This document shows positions 18,247 through 26,891 of a stretch of 64,000 nucleotides of DNA, piece after piece; position 1 is the first letter of the stretch; every line of letters starts with the position of its first letter. Under the pieces are notes generated by a model. That model searched no databases. It was not told where the DNA came from and worked only from the letters and a program-made list of their open reading frames with translations. The stretch comes from Paenibacillus_AB sp036577625 (GTDB taxonomy: Bacteria > Bacillota > Bacilli > Paenibacillales > NBRC-103111). The stretch spans positions 1 through 64,000 of the forward strand of contig NZ_JARBDC010000060.1 of NCBI RefSeq assembly GCF_036577625.1. Reading direction: 5' to 3'. The translations under genes and the position numbers were made by a program.

Positions 18247-19080
18247 GTGATTGGTTTCCATATGAAAGAACAATTCTCCAAGCTATTCGGGTTCTCGGAG
18301 CGAACGAGCCAAGACGAAGTCAAAAACATATCCGTACATGAAATCGTGCCTAGTCCTTATCAGCCGAGGACGATTTTCGACGATGAACGTATCGATGAAC
18401 TTTGTCAAACGATCAAAACTCACGGGGTCATACAACCGATCGTCGTTCGGGTCCGGAATCAAAAATTTGAAATTATCGCCGGAGAACGCAGATGGCGTGC
18501 GGTTAAGAAACTCGGGATGGATACCGTTCCGGCGATCGTCCGCGAATTCAACGACGCGCAGGCCGCGTCAATCGCATTAATTGAAAATTTGCAGCGGGAA
18601 GGACTGACGGCGATCGAAGAGGCGATCGCTTATCAGCAGCTGATGGAGATTCACGGACTGACACAGGAAAGCTTGGCTCAACGTCTCGGCAAAAGCCAAT
18701 CGACGATCGCCAATAAAATCAGGCTCCTCAATTTAAGCGAACCGGTCAAGCAATCGCTGCTGGAACGGAAAATTACGGAACGGCATGCGCGGGCGCTGCT
18801 CTCGCTGGACAGCGAAGAACTGCAGCTGAAAGTATTAAACGATGTTATAACGAAAGATTTGAATGTGAAGCAAACGGAAGCTAGAGTGACCTATTATAAA
18901 GAAGCGGCGGCCATTAAAAAAAGCAAGCGGGTGTCATTTTCCAAAGATATTCGATTGGCCCTTAATACGATTCGTCAATCGGTCGAAATGGTGGCCGGCT
19001 CCGGTCTGCAAATAAAAACCGACGAAAAAGATCACGACGATCACTATGAATTCATTATCCGAATTCCGAAAAAACATTAA
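18247..19080 (+). CDS. noc: Nucleoid occlusion protein Noc
   Basis: This ParB-family protein (277 aa from GTG 18247; 272 aa from ATG 18262) has the GERRWRAVKKLG ParB/Srx motif and a helix-turn-helix (LTQESLAQRLGKSQSTIANKIRLL). Noc binds its own sites and the membrane to block division over the nucleoid. The amphipathic N-terminus KEQFSKLFGFSER corresponds to the membrane-binding helix of B. subtilis Noc. AAAGGA lies 5 nt before the GTG, but homology favours the ATG. Confidence 0.88.
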   Translation: MIGFHMKEQFSKLFGFSERTSQDEVKNISVHEIVPSPYQPRTIFDDERIDELCQTIKTHGVIQPIVVRVRNQKFEIIAGERRWRAVKKLGMDTVPAIVREFNDAQAASIALIENLQREGLTAIEEAIAYQQLMEIHGLTQESLAQRLGKSQSTIANKIRLLNLSEPVKQSLLERKITERHARALLSLDSEELQLKVLNDVITKDLNVKQTEARVTYYKEAAAIKKSKRVSFSKDIRLALNTIRQSVEMVAGSGLQIKTDEKDHDDHYEFIIRIPKKH

Positions 19081-19098
19081 ACGCGACTTCGACATTCC

Positions 19099-19126
19099 AG
19101 CTCCATTTCATGGGGCTTTTCTTTTC
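19099..19126 (+). terminator. Terminator after noc
   Basis: Stem AGCTCCA (19099-19105) with TGGGGCT (19111-19117), including one G-T pair, is followed by TTTCTTTTCTTCT. Confidence 0.75.
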
Positions 19127-19286
19127 TTCTGTCTCTCGATCAACTTGATAGAGAAACTTGCTAGATTCGACAACCGCGTTTACATATAAGCCCATGTACG
19201 GCGGCGAGCCAAGTTTTTCTAACATTTTTCGATTGAAATCTAGCTTTTTAGCGTTTTTGCGTTAGCATTCTGATAGGGGAAAATGG

Positions 19287-19292
19287 TATAAT
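19287..19292 (+). promoter_or_regulatory. soj-spo0J promoter (extended -10)
   Basis: A perfect TATAAT preceded by TGG gives an extended -10 element (TGnTATAAT). No good -35 sequence is visible 16-18 nt upstream. It lies 65 nt before the soj start, and the preceding 160 nt after the noc terminator contain no gene. Confidence 0.6.
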
Positions 19293-19357
19293 GAGGCGTT
19301 AGGTGTAGGATGCACGGTTTGCATGCGCCCGTGTATGGATTATCGATTGAGGTGAAG

Positions 19358-20122
19358 ATGTTGGCTAAGACGATCGCAATTGCGAATCAAAAGGGCGGTG
19401 TCGGGAAAACGACGACATCCGTCAATTTGGGCGCTTGTTTGGCCACCTTGGGCAAACGGGTGTTGCTTGTAGATATAGACCCGCAAGGGAATACGACGAG
19501 CGGAATCGGCATTAACAAGGCCGATGTCGTGTCTTGTATTTATGATGTCATCATAAACGATGTGCATCCGAAAGATGCGATTATGGGCACAGCGATAGAA
19601 AATTTAAAGATCATACCCGCAACGATCCAGCTGGCCGGTGCGGAGATCGAGCTCGTGCCGACGATTTCCCGTGAAGTACGGTTGAAAAAGTCGCTGCAGC
19701 TCGTCAAGCATCATTTTGATTACATTTTGATCGATTGCCCGCCGTCGCTGGGCATTTTGACGATCAATTCGCTTACGGCGGCCGACTCCGTCATCATTCC
19801 GATCCAATGCGAATATTACGCTTTGGAAGGATTGAGCCAATTGCTCAATACGGTCCGACTCGTTCAAAAGCATTTGAACACAAGCCTCCAAATCGAAGGA
19901 GTGCTGCTTACGATGTTCGATGCGAGAACGAATTTGGGTATTCAGGTCATTGAAGAAGTGAAAAAATATTTTCAACAAAAGGTGTACCAAACAATTATTC
20001 CGCGCAATGTGCGCTTAAGCGAGGCTCCCAGTCACGGGCAATCCATCATAACTTACGATCCGCGCTCCAAGGGAGCGGAAGTATATTTGGAATTGGCGAA
20101 GGAAGTGGTCTCCTATGAGTAA
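19358..20122 (+). CDS. soj: Chromosome-partitioning ATPase Soj (ParA)
   Basis: This 254-aa ParA-type ATPase has a deviant Walker A motif, NQKGGVGKTTTSVNLG, at its N-terminus. With Spo0J it separates origins and regulates DnaA. I chose the ATG at 19358, preceded by GAGGTG; a TTG three bases later would give better spacing. Its last codons overlap the spo0J start by 8 nt. Confidence 0.95.
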   Translation: MLAKTIAIANQKGGVGKTTTSVNLGACLATLGKRVLLVDIDPQGNTTSGIGINKADVVSCIYDVIINDVHPKDAIMGTAIENLKIIPATIQLAGAEIELVPTISREVRLKKSLQLVKHHFDYILIDCPPSLGILTINSLTAADSVIIPIQCEYYALEGLSQLLNTVRLVQKHLNTSLQIEGVLLTMFDARTNLGIQVIEEVKKYFQQKVYQTIIPRNVRLSEAPSHGQSIITYDPRSKGAEVYLELAKEVVSYE

Positions 20123-20969
20123 GCGTCTCGGAAAAGGTCTGGACGCGCTGATCCCGTCGCTTCATGTGAGCGAAGAAGATAAAGTAGTGGAAATCCCCTT
20201 GAAGGATCTTCGTCCGAATCCGTATCAGCCGCGCAAAACATTCCATGAAGATTCCATTAGCGAGCTCGCCCAATCGATTAAAGAGCACGGCGTCATTCAG
20301 CCGATCATCGTTCGCAGCGTGCTTCGGGGATTCGAAATCATTGCCGGAGAACGCAGATTCCGCGCTTCGCAGCAATGCGGGCTCGAAAAAATACCGGCCG
20401 TTATCCGCAATTTTTCCGACCAGCAAGTGATGGAAATCGCACTGATCGAAAACGTGCAGCGGGAAGATTTGAATGCGATCGAAATCGCAAACGCGTATCA
20501 AGCGCTAGTCGAGCAGTTTCAATTTACGCAAGAGGAGCTTTCGGTAAAAGTCGGCAAAAGCCGTTCGCATATCGCCAACTTTTTACGGCTTCTGCAGCTG
20601 CCTGAGGAAGTGAAACAGCATGTTTCACGTGGAACATTATCGATGGGGCACGCGCGTGCGATCGTCGGGGTGAAGGACGACAAGACGAAAAAAGAGCTGG
20701 CCGATTTAACGATCAAAAACGAGTGGAGCGTCCGTTTTCTGGAGGACTACATCAAGCAGCTGGAGGATGCGAAGCAGCCGCAAAAGGAGAAAGGGAAGGA
20801 AAGGAAAAGCGACCCGTATATCGACCAACTGGAAGAGACATTGCGCGATCGATATCGGACAACGGTGAAAATCAAGCATCAAAACGATAAAGGAAAAATT
20901 GAGTTATTGTATTATTCCAAGGATGATTTGGAACGATTGCTGGAACTGCTGCAGGGAAAAATAAGCTGA
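20115..20969 (+). CDS. spo0J: Chromosome-partitioning protein Spo0J (ParB)
   Basis: This 284-aa parS-binding CTPase clamp spreads from parS and recruits SMC. The N-terminal GERRFRASQQCG (CTP-binding, Arg-rich) motif, the central helix-turn-helix (FTQEELSVKVGKSRSHIANFLRLL) and the C-terminal dimer domain are present. The gene itself contains a parS site at 20621. Noc is the neighbouring paralogue. Confidence 0.96.
   Translation: MSKRLGKGLDALIPSLHVSEEDKVVEIPLKDLRPNPYQPRKTFHEDSISELAQSIKEHGVIQPIIVRSVLRGFEIIAGERRFRASQQCGLEKIPAVIRNFSDQQVMEIALIENVQREDLNAIEIANAYQALVEQFQFTQEELSVKVGKSRSHIANFLRLLQLPEEVKQHVSRGTLSMGHARAIVGVKDDKTKKELADLTIKNEWSVRFLEDYIKQLEDAKQPQKEKGKERKSDPYIDQLEETLRDRYRTTVKIKHQNDKGKIELLYYSKDDLERLLELLQGKIS
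20621..20636. promoter_or_regulatory. parS site 2 inside spo0J
   Basis: TGTTTCACGTGGAACA lies in the coding sequence of spo0J. It reads as the reverse complement of the first parS, TGTTCCACGTGAAACA. A parS inside spo0J also occurs in B. subtilis. Confidence 0.95.
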
Positions 20970-20984
20970 CGGCGCAACGAATCG

Positions 20985-21031
20985 AGCATACCAATGCTTA
21001 ACCCGACAAAGGGCCGCTTGGTATGCTTTTT
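20985..21031 (+). terminator. Terminator after spo0J
   Basis: A perfect 10-bp stem (20985-20994 with 21018-21027) has a 23-nt loop and is followed by a T run. Confidence 0.7.
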
Positions 21032-21086
21032 CGACGAAACGACAATCGAAATTCGTTAAGCGTCTGGAAGTGGAGGCCTGTTCTCG

Positions 21087-22247
21087 ATGACTATTACCTA
21101 TTTGGATAATGCGGCGTCATCATGGCCTAAGCCGCCCGCCGTATGGGAAGCGATGAGCGAGTGTATGCAAATGGCCGCCAACCCGGGGAGAGGCAGTCAT
21201 CAGATGGCGGTCAAGGCGAGCCGTATCTTGTTCGAGACGAGAAGCGCGATCGCGAAGCTGATCGGGGTGCGCAATCCTAACGACATTTCGTACGCGCTCA
21301 ATACGACGATGGCGCTCAATGAAGCGATTAAAGGCTTCGTAAAGCAAGGGGACCATGTCATTTGCACAAACGTGGAGCATAACTCGGTGCGCAGACCGCT
21401 CGAATTTTTGAGGAAACAAATGGGCGTGCAAGTGACTTATGTGGAAGCGAATGCCGAAGGGCAAGTTCGAGTCGAGGATGTCGAACAAGCGTTTCAATCG
21501 AACACGACGCTCGTTGTTTGCAACCATAGCTCGAACTTGCTCGGTACGATATTGCCGATCGAACGGATTGTCGAATTAACGAAGCGGAAAGGGGCCAGGC
21601 TGCTCGTCGACGGCGCGCAAACGGCCGGTATCATTCCGATCCATGTCGAACGGATGGGGATCGATATGTTCGCATTTCCGGGGCATAAAGGACTTCTGGG
21701 GCCGCAAGGAACGGGAGGTTTGTACATTCATCCCGATCTGGAGCTGACCCCGCTGCTGCACGGGGGGACGGGAAGCCAGTCCGAGGCGATCGATCAGCCG
21801 ACGGTAAGGCCGGACCGATACGAAGCCGGGACGCAAAATACGGTAGGGATCGCCGGATTGAAGGAAGGTGTAAAATTTGTACTGCATGAAGGCGTCGAGG
21901 CGATCCATAATAAAGAATGGAATCAAATTCAAAGGCTTATGGAAGGATTGCAGTCCGTCGATGGCTTGAAGCTGCTAGGTCCCAAGCTTGGCGAACCGAA
22001 GACGGGGATTGCCTCGTTCGTGCTGGATCAAGCCGATGCATCGGAAGTGGCGTTTATTTTGGATCAAAGCTTTCAAATCGCCGTGCGTGCAGGCTATCAT
22101 TGTACGCCGCTGGCCCATGAGGCGGCCGGTACGACGAAGACGGGGGCGGTTCGGGCAAGCATCGGATACTTTACGACCGACTCCGAGATCGACGATTTGA
22201 TCGGAGCGATGAAAGAAATAAGCAAGCATTACCGCAGCTCGGTTTAA
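21087..22247 (+). CDS. Class V aminotransferase, cysteine desulfurase-like
   Basis: This 386-aa PLP enzyme has the Lys that forms the Schiff base at about K201 (FPGHKGLLGPQG). A Cys at about 339 in RAGYHCTP lies where cysteine desulfurases carry the persulfide cysteine. The N-terminus YLDNAASSWPKPPAVWEAM is typical of the family. It probably releases sulfur or selenium from cysteine or selenocysteine. No Fe-S assembly partner lies beside it, so the acceptor is unknown. Confidence 0.85.
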   Translation: MTITYLDNAASSWPKPPAVWEAMSECMQMAANPGRGSHQMAVKASRILFETRSAIAKLIGVRNPNDISYALNTTMALNEAIKGFVKQGDHVICTNVEHNSVRRPLEFLRKQMGVQVTYVEANAEGQVRVEDVEQAFQSNTTLVVCNHSSNLLGTILPIERIVELTKRKGARLLVDGAQTAGIIPIHVERMGIDMFAFPGHKGLLGPQGTGGLYIHPDLELTPLLHGGTGSQSEAIDQPTVRPDRYEAGTQNTVGIAGLKEGVKFVLHEGVEAIHNKEWNQIQRLMEGLQSVDGLKLLGPKLGEPKTGIASFVLDQADASEVAFILDQSFQIAVRAGYHCTPLAHEAAGTTKTGAVRASIGYFTTDSEIDDLIGAMKEISKHYRSSV

Positions 22248-22289
22248 CGAACTGTTGTTCATGAATAAGGGAGAAAGGAACCGAAAACG

Positions 22290-22802
22290 TTGAACGAATG
22301 GGCTAATTCGCTGCAACCCGTCTACTTGCTCGCCGCCGGTATCGTCATCGCGCTGATGTTCGTTATTCTTCTAATCGTTGTGATCGCCCTTTCGGTCAAG
22401 TTGTCCAAATTGCGAAAAACGTACGAAAAAATGATGGGCGAGTTGAACGTGACGAACCTGGAGCAAGTACTGTTCGATTATAAAAACAAAATCGATACGG
22501 CCGTTGCGTCGCTCCAAACGGAAAGCGCGCGAATCGATCGTATCGAATCGTCCATGCAAACGATGGTGTCGAAAATCGGGGTTGTCCGGTATAATGCTTT
22601 CGGCGAAAGAGGCTCGGATCTCAGCTTCTCCGTCGCGATCTTAAGCGAGAAGCAGGACGGAGTCGTATTATCCGGCATTCACAACCGCGACGAAACGCAT
22701 ATGTACGCGAAACCGATATCCGGCGGGCAATCCGCTTACCGATTGACTCCGGAAGAAAAAGAAGCGATCAATCAATGCTCGGAACTTGTCCAGTCGAAGT
22801 GA
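22290..22802 (+). CDS. DUF4446 family membrane-anchored protein
   Basis: This 170-aa protein has one N-terminal membrane segment (about residues 8-34). A coiled-coil-like stretch follows, and then the conserved DUF4446 core (VGVVRYNAFGERGSDLSFSVAIL-type, here from about residue 98). Function is unknown. It starts with TTG after AAAGGA. Its 3' end overlaps the convergent yyaC by 35 nt. Confidence 0.8.
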   Translation: MNEWANSLQPVYLLAAGIVIALMFVILLIVVIALSVKLSKLRKTYEKMMGELNVTNLEQVLFDYKNKIDTAVASLQTESARIDRIESSMQTMVSKIGVVRYNAFGERGSDLSFSVAILSEKQDGVVLSGIHNRDETHMYAKPISGGQSAYRLTPEEKEAINQCSELVQSK

Positions 22803-23379
22803 TGCGTCTGGCCATCATAAGCGAACGGAAAATCGAGCGCGAAATAATTTCCGACATTTTCATCACGACGCTCAGTCTCGTGTTTTGCAAAACGAAATAC
22901 TCCATGAACCCGCCGACGTTCACGATGCCCGTCACGTGCATATGACCGAGCGCGGGCAATTCTTTTTGCACGCCGGCGCCGGGCTTTACCGGACCGTCGG
23001 CAACGGTTATGCAGCCGACGCTGGATACTTGACCGAGACAGGCGTCTATGGCGACAATATAAGGGGAGTCGTACAACCGTTCGATCTCCGCAATCGATTC
23101 GTTCAAGTTCATCGCATGCACCGGCTCGTCCAGCGTGCCGAACAGGTGAAGGCCGCTGTAATGATATTTATACAGGAGTGTGCCGATGAGGGGGCCGAGC
23201 GAATCGCCCGTCGAACGGTCGGTGCCGATACATACGAAAACGATTTGCTTGTAGTCCGGCACAAGCGAGAAATATTGATATAAACGTTCCGTTAACGAGT
23301 CCACGACGTCAGGGTCGCTATAGTTGAACCGGTACGAGGCGGGATCGTTTTTGTTGAATAAACCGAGCGGAAACTTCAT
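22768..23379 (-). CDS. yyaC: Spore protease YyaC
   Basis: This 203-aa protein belongs to the YyaC family of GPR-like sporulation proteins (VFVCIGTDRSTGDSLGPLIG; SPYIVAIDACLG). It is conserved in endospore formers beside the spo0J region. It is the only minus-strand gene for several kb on this arm. Spore-specific expression is inferred from the family; no clear promoter was identified. Confidence 0.88.
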   Translation of the reverse strand: MKFPLGLFNKNDPASYRFNYSDPDVVDSLTERLYQYFSLVPDYKQIVFVCIGTDRSTGDSLGPLIGTLLYKYHYSGLHLFGTLDEPVHAMNLNESIAEIERLYDSPYIVAIDACLGQVSSVGCITVADGPVKPGAGVQKELPALGHMHVTGIVNVGGFMEYFVLQNTRLSVVMKMSEIISRSIFRSLMMARRITSTGQVPSID

Positions 23380-23501
23380 GGACGGTTCCTCCCAAATCGA
23401 TCGACATGGATAATTTCTACTAGTATACGAAAAAGAAGGCTCGTTTATACGTAGAAGAATGAGAGAATCGAAACAACATTTCGAATTGATCGAATAAGGC
23501 G

Positions 23502-23768
23502 GTGGTTTTGCTGGAAACGATGCTGATCGCGTTCGATTCGACCCAGCAGGCGCTGCGGACCGAAATGCTGCTCGAATATGCCGACGTGGAAATCGATATA
23601 AGACCGACTCCGAAAGAAATAACGGCGGGCTGCGCGTTGTCGATCGATTTTCCGGCCGAACGCTTCGAGCAGGTGAAAGCGATAATCGAGCAAGAAAGTG
23701 TGGAAATTCGCGGAATTTTCAGAAAAATGGACGAACGGTACGAGTTGGTAATGGGAAGTCCGAACTGA
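23502..23768 (+). CDS. DUF3343 family protein
   Basis: This small protein of about 88 aa has the DUF3343 pattern (MLIAFDSTQQALRTEMLL; ITAGCALSIDF). The cysteine in AGCALS is the conserved residue of this putative Se/S-related family. That may connect it with the cysteine-desulfurase-like gene 1.3 kb upstream. The start is unsure: GTG at 23502, TTG at 23508 (best spaced from AAGG) or ATG at 23520. Confidence 0.75.
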   Translation: MVLLETMLIAFDSTQQALRTEMLLEYADVEIDIRPTPKEITAGCALSIDFPAERFEQVKAIIEQESVEIRGIFRKMDERYELVMGSPN

Positions 23769-23785
23769 ATGCGGAGGGAGCTATC

Positions 23786-24655
23786 ATGAACGGGCAAGGT
23801 TTATTGATCGCCATGTTGGGCGATATCGGTTGGTGGGCGAAATTCAAGCAAGATACGTGGGCCTACATGATGAATCCGAACAATTGGACGACATGGCTGA
23901 CGATTCTGATCAAAGTGATCGTCATTTACGCGGTAGGTCGGATCGTCAATACGATCACGCGGCGGGCGGTTCAGCATATGGTGCAGGAACGGGAAAAAAG
24001 TCCGCTGAAATTCGATCCGAGACGTACGAAGACGATCGGCAAGCTGGTCGGCAGTCTCATATCTTCGACCGTCAATTTCTTCGTCATCATTTTGATTTTG
24101 TCCCAGTTCGGATTCAATCTGGCGCCGATTTTGGCCGGAGCCGGCGTTCTCGGGCTCGCGATCGGCTTCGGTGCGCAGAGCCTGGTCAAAGACGTTATTA
24201 CCGGCTTCTTCATCATATTCGAAGACCAGTTTGCCGTCGGCGACGTCATTCAGACCGGCGCGTTCAAAGGAACGGTCGAGGAGATCGGCATCCGCGTGAC
24301 GCGCGTTCGCAGCGGTACCGGCGAAGTTCATATTATTCCGAACGGTCTCATCACTCAAGTGACGAACTTCTCCAGCCATAATTCGCTTGCGGTCGTCGAC
24401 GTGACGATTGCGTACGAAGCCGATTTGGAGAAAGCGATGCAGGTGACGAAGGAGACCGTCAATCGCGTATACGCAAGCAGCGACTTGATCGTCAAAGAGC
24501 CGGCCGTATTGGGCGTACAAGCGGTAACGAATACGGAAGTGACGCTGCGCATCTCGGTGGAGTGCAGACCGAATACGCAGGCCGAAGTGATACGGGGATT
24601 GAATTTCGAGCTGATGCGCGCATTGGAGCAAAACGGCTTGAAAAAAATCGGATAA
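23786..24655 (+). CDS. Small-conductance mechanosensitive channel (MscS family)
   Basis: This 289-aa membrane protein has three hydrophobic segments (about residues 35-55, 85-108 and 112-135). The pore helix is glycine/alanine-rich (LAGAGVLGLAIGFGAQSLVKD), and FEDQFAVGDVI with the beta domain (VHIIPNGLI) follows. These are the hallmarks of MscS; the closest B. subtilis relative is YkuT. It protects against hypo-osmotic shock. Confidence 0.93.
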   Translation: MNGQGLLIAMLGDIGWWAKFKQDTWAYMMNPNNWTTWLTILIKVIVIYAVGRIVNTITRRAVQHMVQEREKSPLKFDPRRTKTIGKLVGSLISSTVNFFVIILILSQFGFNLAPILAGAGVLGLAIGFGAQSLVKDVITGFFIIFEDQFAVGDVIQTGAFKGTVEEIGIRVTRVRSGTGEVHIIPNGLITQVTNFSSHNSLAVVDVTIAYEADLEKAMQVTKETVNRVYASSDLIVKEPAVLGVQAVTNTEVTLRISVECRPNTQAEVIRGLNFELMRALEQNGLKKIG

Positions 24656-24671
24656 GAGGAGGGACGACGCA

Positions 24672-24878
24672 ATGGAACGGAAGCAGTTCGAGCTGGGCGA
24701 TGTCGTGCAAATGAAAAAGCCGCATCCGTGCGGAACGAACGAATGGGAAATTATTCGGATGGGGATGGACATCCGGATCAAATGCGTCCAATGCAAGCAC
24801 AGCGTGCTCATTCCGCGCGCCGAATTCGAGAAAAAGATGAAGAAGGTGCTGCGTTCGGCCGCATCGAACGAGCAATGA
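24672..24878 (+). CDS. DUF951 family protein
   Basis: This 68-aa protein has the DUF951 signature: VVQMKKPHPCGTNEWEIIRMG and IKCVQCKHSVLIPR, with a Cys pair that could bind metal. It lies 16 nt after the mscS gene, the same order as in Bacillus. Function is unknown. Confidence 0.9.
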   Translation: MERKQFELGDVVQMKKPHPCGTNEWEIIRMGMDIRIKCVQCKHSVLIPRAEFEKKMKKVLRSAASNEQ

Positions 24879-24928
24879 GCGTTCCGGAAACGGCAAAGCA
24901 TTTATAAAAAATTTCCGCTTAAGAGGTC

Positions 24929-24958
24929 TTGCGAATTTCCGAAAGGGTATGCTATAAT
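24929..24958 (+). promoter_or_regulatory. tRNA-Ser promoter
   Basis: A -35 TTGCGA (24929-24934), an 18-nt spacer and a -10 TATAAT with TGC before it (24953-24958) lie 38 nt before the tRNA. Confidence 0.8.
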
Positions 24959-24995
24959 ATCTCTTGTCCTCATTTTTTGGGGATTAGGCCGATGC

Positions 24996-25083
24996 GGAAA
25001 GGTACCCAAGAGGCCCAAGGGGGCTGACTCGAAATCAGCTAGGCGTCGCAAGGCGTGCGTGGGTTCGAATCCCACCCTTTCCG
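24996..25083 (+). tRNA. tRNA-Ser (anticodon CGA)
   Basis: This 88-nt sequence folds as a class II tRNA. The acceptor stem is GGAAAGG with CCTTTCC plus discriminator G, and the anticodon stem GCTGA/TCAGC has a loop containing CGA. It has a long variable arm and a T arm with GGTTCGAAT. The 3' CCA is not encoded. It reads UCG codons. Confidence 0.97.
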
Positions 25084-25107
25084 TTCTTAAGCAAGAAACG
25101 AACAACG

Positions 25108-25137
25108 ACCTCCTACTCGACGGGTAGGAGGTTTTTT
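25108..25137 (+). terminator. Terminator after tRNA-Ser
   Basis: A perfect 9-bp stem (25108-25116 with 25124-25132) is followed by six T residues. It may also serve the convergent YjzC-like gene. Confidence 0.88.
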
Positions 25138-25157
25138 GTATGAGAACAGCAATCGGA

Positions 25158-25343
25158 TCAGTCGTTTCCTTTTTTCGTCCATTTGCGGTCTTTATTCGTC
25201 GTTTCCGGGAACTTGTCGCCTTGCTTCAGCTTGATTTGCTTCGGATTCGTAATGCCCATATGGAAATCGTTCTCGCCGATCTCGATGTACGTTCCGTCGT
25301 TCGGGGCGGTCATGCCGGGCTTGAATTCGGTTTGTTCTCCCAT
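25158..25343 (-). CDS. YjzC family small protein
   Basis: This 61-aa protein begins MGEQTEFKPGMTAPNDGTY and has EIGE and GDKFPETTNKDRKW, matching the YjzC family of small Bacillales proteins of unknown function. A GGAGGTG site lies 6 nt before the ATG at 25343. The much longer open frame upstream lacks homology. Confidence 0.82.
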   Translation of the reverse strand: MGEQTEFKPGMTAPNDGTYIEIGENDFHMGITNPKQIKLKQGDKFPETTNKDRKWTKKGND

Positions 25344-25472
25344 CGTCGTCACCTCCGGGGCTCTTTGTGAATGGTTTGCATTCCATAGGTTGCGCGAGGG
25401 GACGAAAAACATGCCCGGAGGAGCCGTCCATATTTTGCATCGGATAGCGGGTCTTTCGCCGCATCGTTCGAC

Positions 25473-25587
25473 TTGTATTGCCGCTGCCGATTTGATATAG
25501 TTATAAGGTGCGAGTTTTGACTGCAAAGCCCGCTCCTTGCTTCCGGCTTGTCCGGAAGCCGCTAAGTCCAGAAGGAGGTGACCATTC
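25473..25587 (+). promoter_or_regulatory. rpsF promoter and leader hairpin
   Basis: The promoter is TTGTAT (25473-25478), a 17-nt spacer and TATAGT (25496-25501). The leader then forms a perfect 8-bp hairpin GCTTCCGG (25539-25546) with CCGGAAGC (25552-25559), followed by GCCG. CCG-containing hairpins in rpsF leaders are known binding sites for the S6:S18 complex, so feedback control is likely. I assign it by position and the CCG/GCCG motif only. Confidence 0.6.
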
Positions 25588-25872
25588 ATGCGCAAATACG
25601 AAGTGATGTACATCATTCGCTCCGACCTCGAGCAGGAAGCCGTTCAAGCGACGATCGAGAAGTTCCAAGGCATCATCGGCAACGGTGGCGAGATTACGAA
25701 GCACGACGTAATGGGAAAGCGCCGTCTTGCGTATGAGATCAACAAGTTCCGTGACGGGATTTACGTTTTGGTGCAATTCAACGCCAATAACGACGTCATT
25801 ACGGAGCTTGACCGCGTAATGAAGATTTCCGACGAAATCATTCGTTACTTGATCGTCAGAGACGTAGCTTGA
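25588..25872 (+). CDS. rpsF: 30S ribosomal protein S6
   Basis: This 94-aa protein has the S6 sequence MRKYEVMYIIRSDLE and MGKRRLAYEINKFRDGIY. A strong AAGGAGGTGA site precedes it. It is the first gene of the rpsF-ssb-rpsR operon; S6 and S18 bind together on the 30S platform. Confidence 0.97.
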   Translation: MRKYEVMYIIRSDLEQEAVQATIEKFQGIIGNGGEITKHDVMGKRRLAYEINKFRDGIYVLVQFNANNDVITELDRVMKISDEIIRYLIVRDVA

Positions 25873-25920
25873 TCGTTTACGATTGTTTGAAGTAGTCGAA
25901 CCGTTAGGGAGGGGTTTCGA

Positions 25921-26400
25921 TTGTTGAACCGTGTTATTCTGATCGGCAGGCTGACGCGCGATCCGGAGCTGCGGTATACGCCTTCCGGCGTTGCCGTCAC
26001 GCAGTTTACGATTGCGGTGGACCGGCCGTTCTCGAACCAGCAAAACCAGCGCGAAGCCGATTTCATACCGATAGTGACTTGGCGCCAATTGGCGGAAACG
26101 TGCGCGAACTATTTGCGCAAGGGCCGATTGACGGCGGTCGAAGGCCGCATACAAGTTCGCAACTACGACAACAACGAAGGCAAGCGGGTATACGTGACCG
26201 AAGTTATCGCCGATAACGTGCGTTTTCTGGAATCGGCCAACAAGGACGCGAGCCGCGACGAATTCGGCGGAGGCGGAAGCGGTGGAAACGGCGGAGGGAA
26301 CAGCGGTGGCAGCCGGTACGGCGGTTCGCGGGACAATCAAGATCCGTTCTCGGACGACGGGAAACCCATCGATATTTCCGATGACGATTTGCCATTCTAG
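25921..26400 (+). CDS. ssb: Single-stranded DNA-binding protein
   Basis: This 159-aa protein has the OB fold (MLNRVILIGRLTRDPELRYT; FIPIVTWRQLAE) and a Gly/Ser-rich linker. It ends with the acidic partner-binding tip DDDLPF. It starts with TTG after GGGAGG. It protects ssDNA during replication and repair, and lies between rpsF and rpsR as is standard. Confidence 0.97.
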   Translation: MLNRVILIGRLTRDPELRYTPSGVAVTQFTIAVDRPFSNQQNQREADFIPIVTWRQLAETCANYLRKGRLTAVEGRIQVRNYDNNEGKRVYVTEVIADNVRFLESANKDASRDEFGGGGSGGNGGGNSGGSRYGGSRDNQDPFSDDGKPIDISDDDLPF

Positions 26401-26421
26401 GCAGAAAGGAATGAATCTCGC

Positions 26422-26694
26422 ATGAGCAACAGACGTGAGGGCGGAGAAGACCGCGGCGAACGCAAGTTCTCCAAAAAAGGCCGCAACAAGCGCCGCAAAG
26501 TGTGCTACTTCACTGCCAACAAAATTACTCACATTGACTATAAAGATACGGAAACGTTGAAAAAGTTCATCAGCGAGCGCGGCAAAATTTTGCCTCGCCG
26601 CGTTACGGGTACTTCCGCGAAGTACCAACGCATGCTGACGATCGCGATCAAGCGTTCCCGTCAAATCGCGCTGCTCCCGTATACGACGGAGTAA
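26422..26694 (+). CDS. rpsR: 30S ribosomal protein S18
   Basis: This 90-aa protein has the conserved S18 core (CYFTANKITHIDYKD; RVTGTSAKYQRMLTIAIKR) and a lysine/arginine-rich N-terminal extension. It is the last gene of the operon. Confidence 0.97.
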   Translation: MSNRREGGEDRGERKFSKKGRNKRRKVCYFTANKITHIDYKDTETLKKFISERGKILPRRVTGTSAKYQRMLTIAIKRSRQIALLPYTTE

Positions 26695-26735
26695 TCCGGG
26701 ACAACGGAGCCGCGAGCGAAATCGTGCGAAACAAA

Positions 26736-26763
26736 GGCAGAGCGTCCGTGCTCTGTCTTTTTT
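26736..26763 (+). terminator. Terminator after rpsR
   Basis: Stem GGCAGAGC (26736-26743) with GCTCTGTC (26750-26757) is followed by six T residues. Confidence 0.88.
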
Positions 26764-26891
26764 CGTACGCGGACAAAGCCGTAAGGACTATTTAAGAGAA
26801 AGTTAAGAATTCCGGTTCATTCTCCTTAAGGTTTACGAGATACAATGGTTTCGTAAGCGAAAAAGCGGGATGAAAGAGGCTGGACCGGATC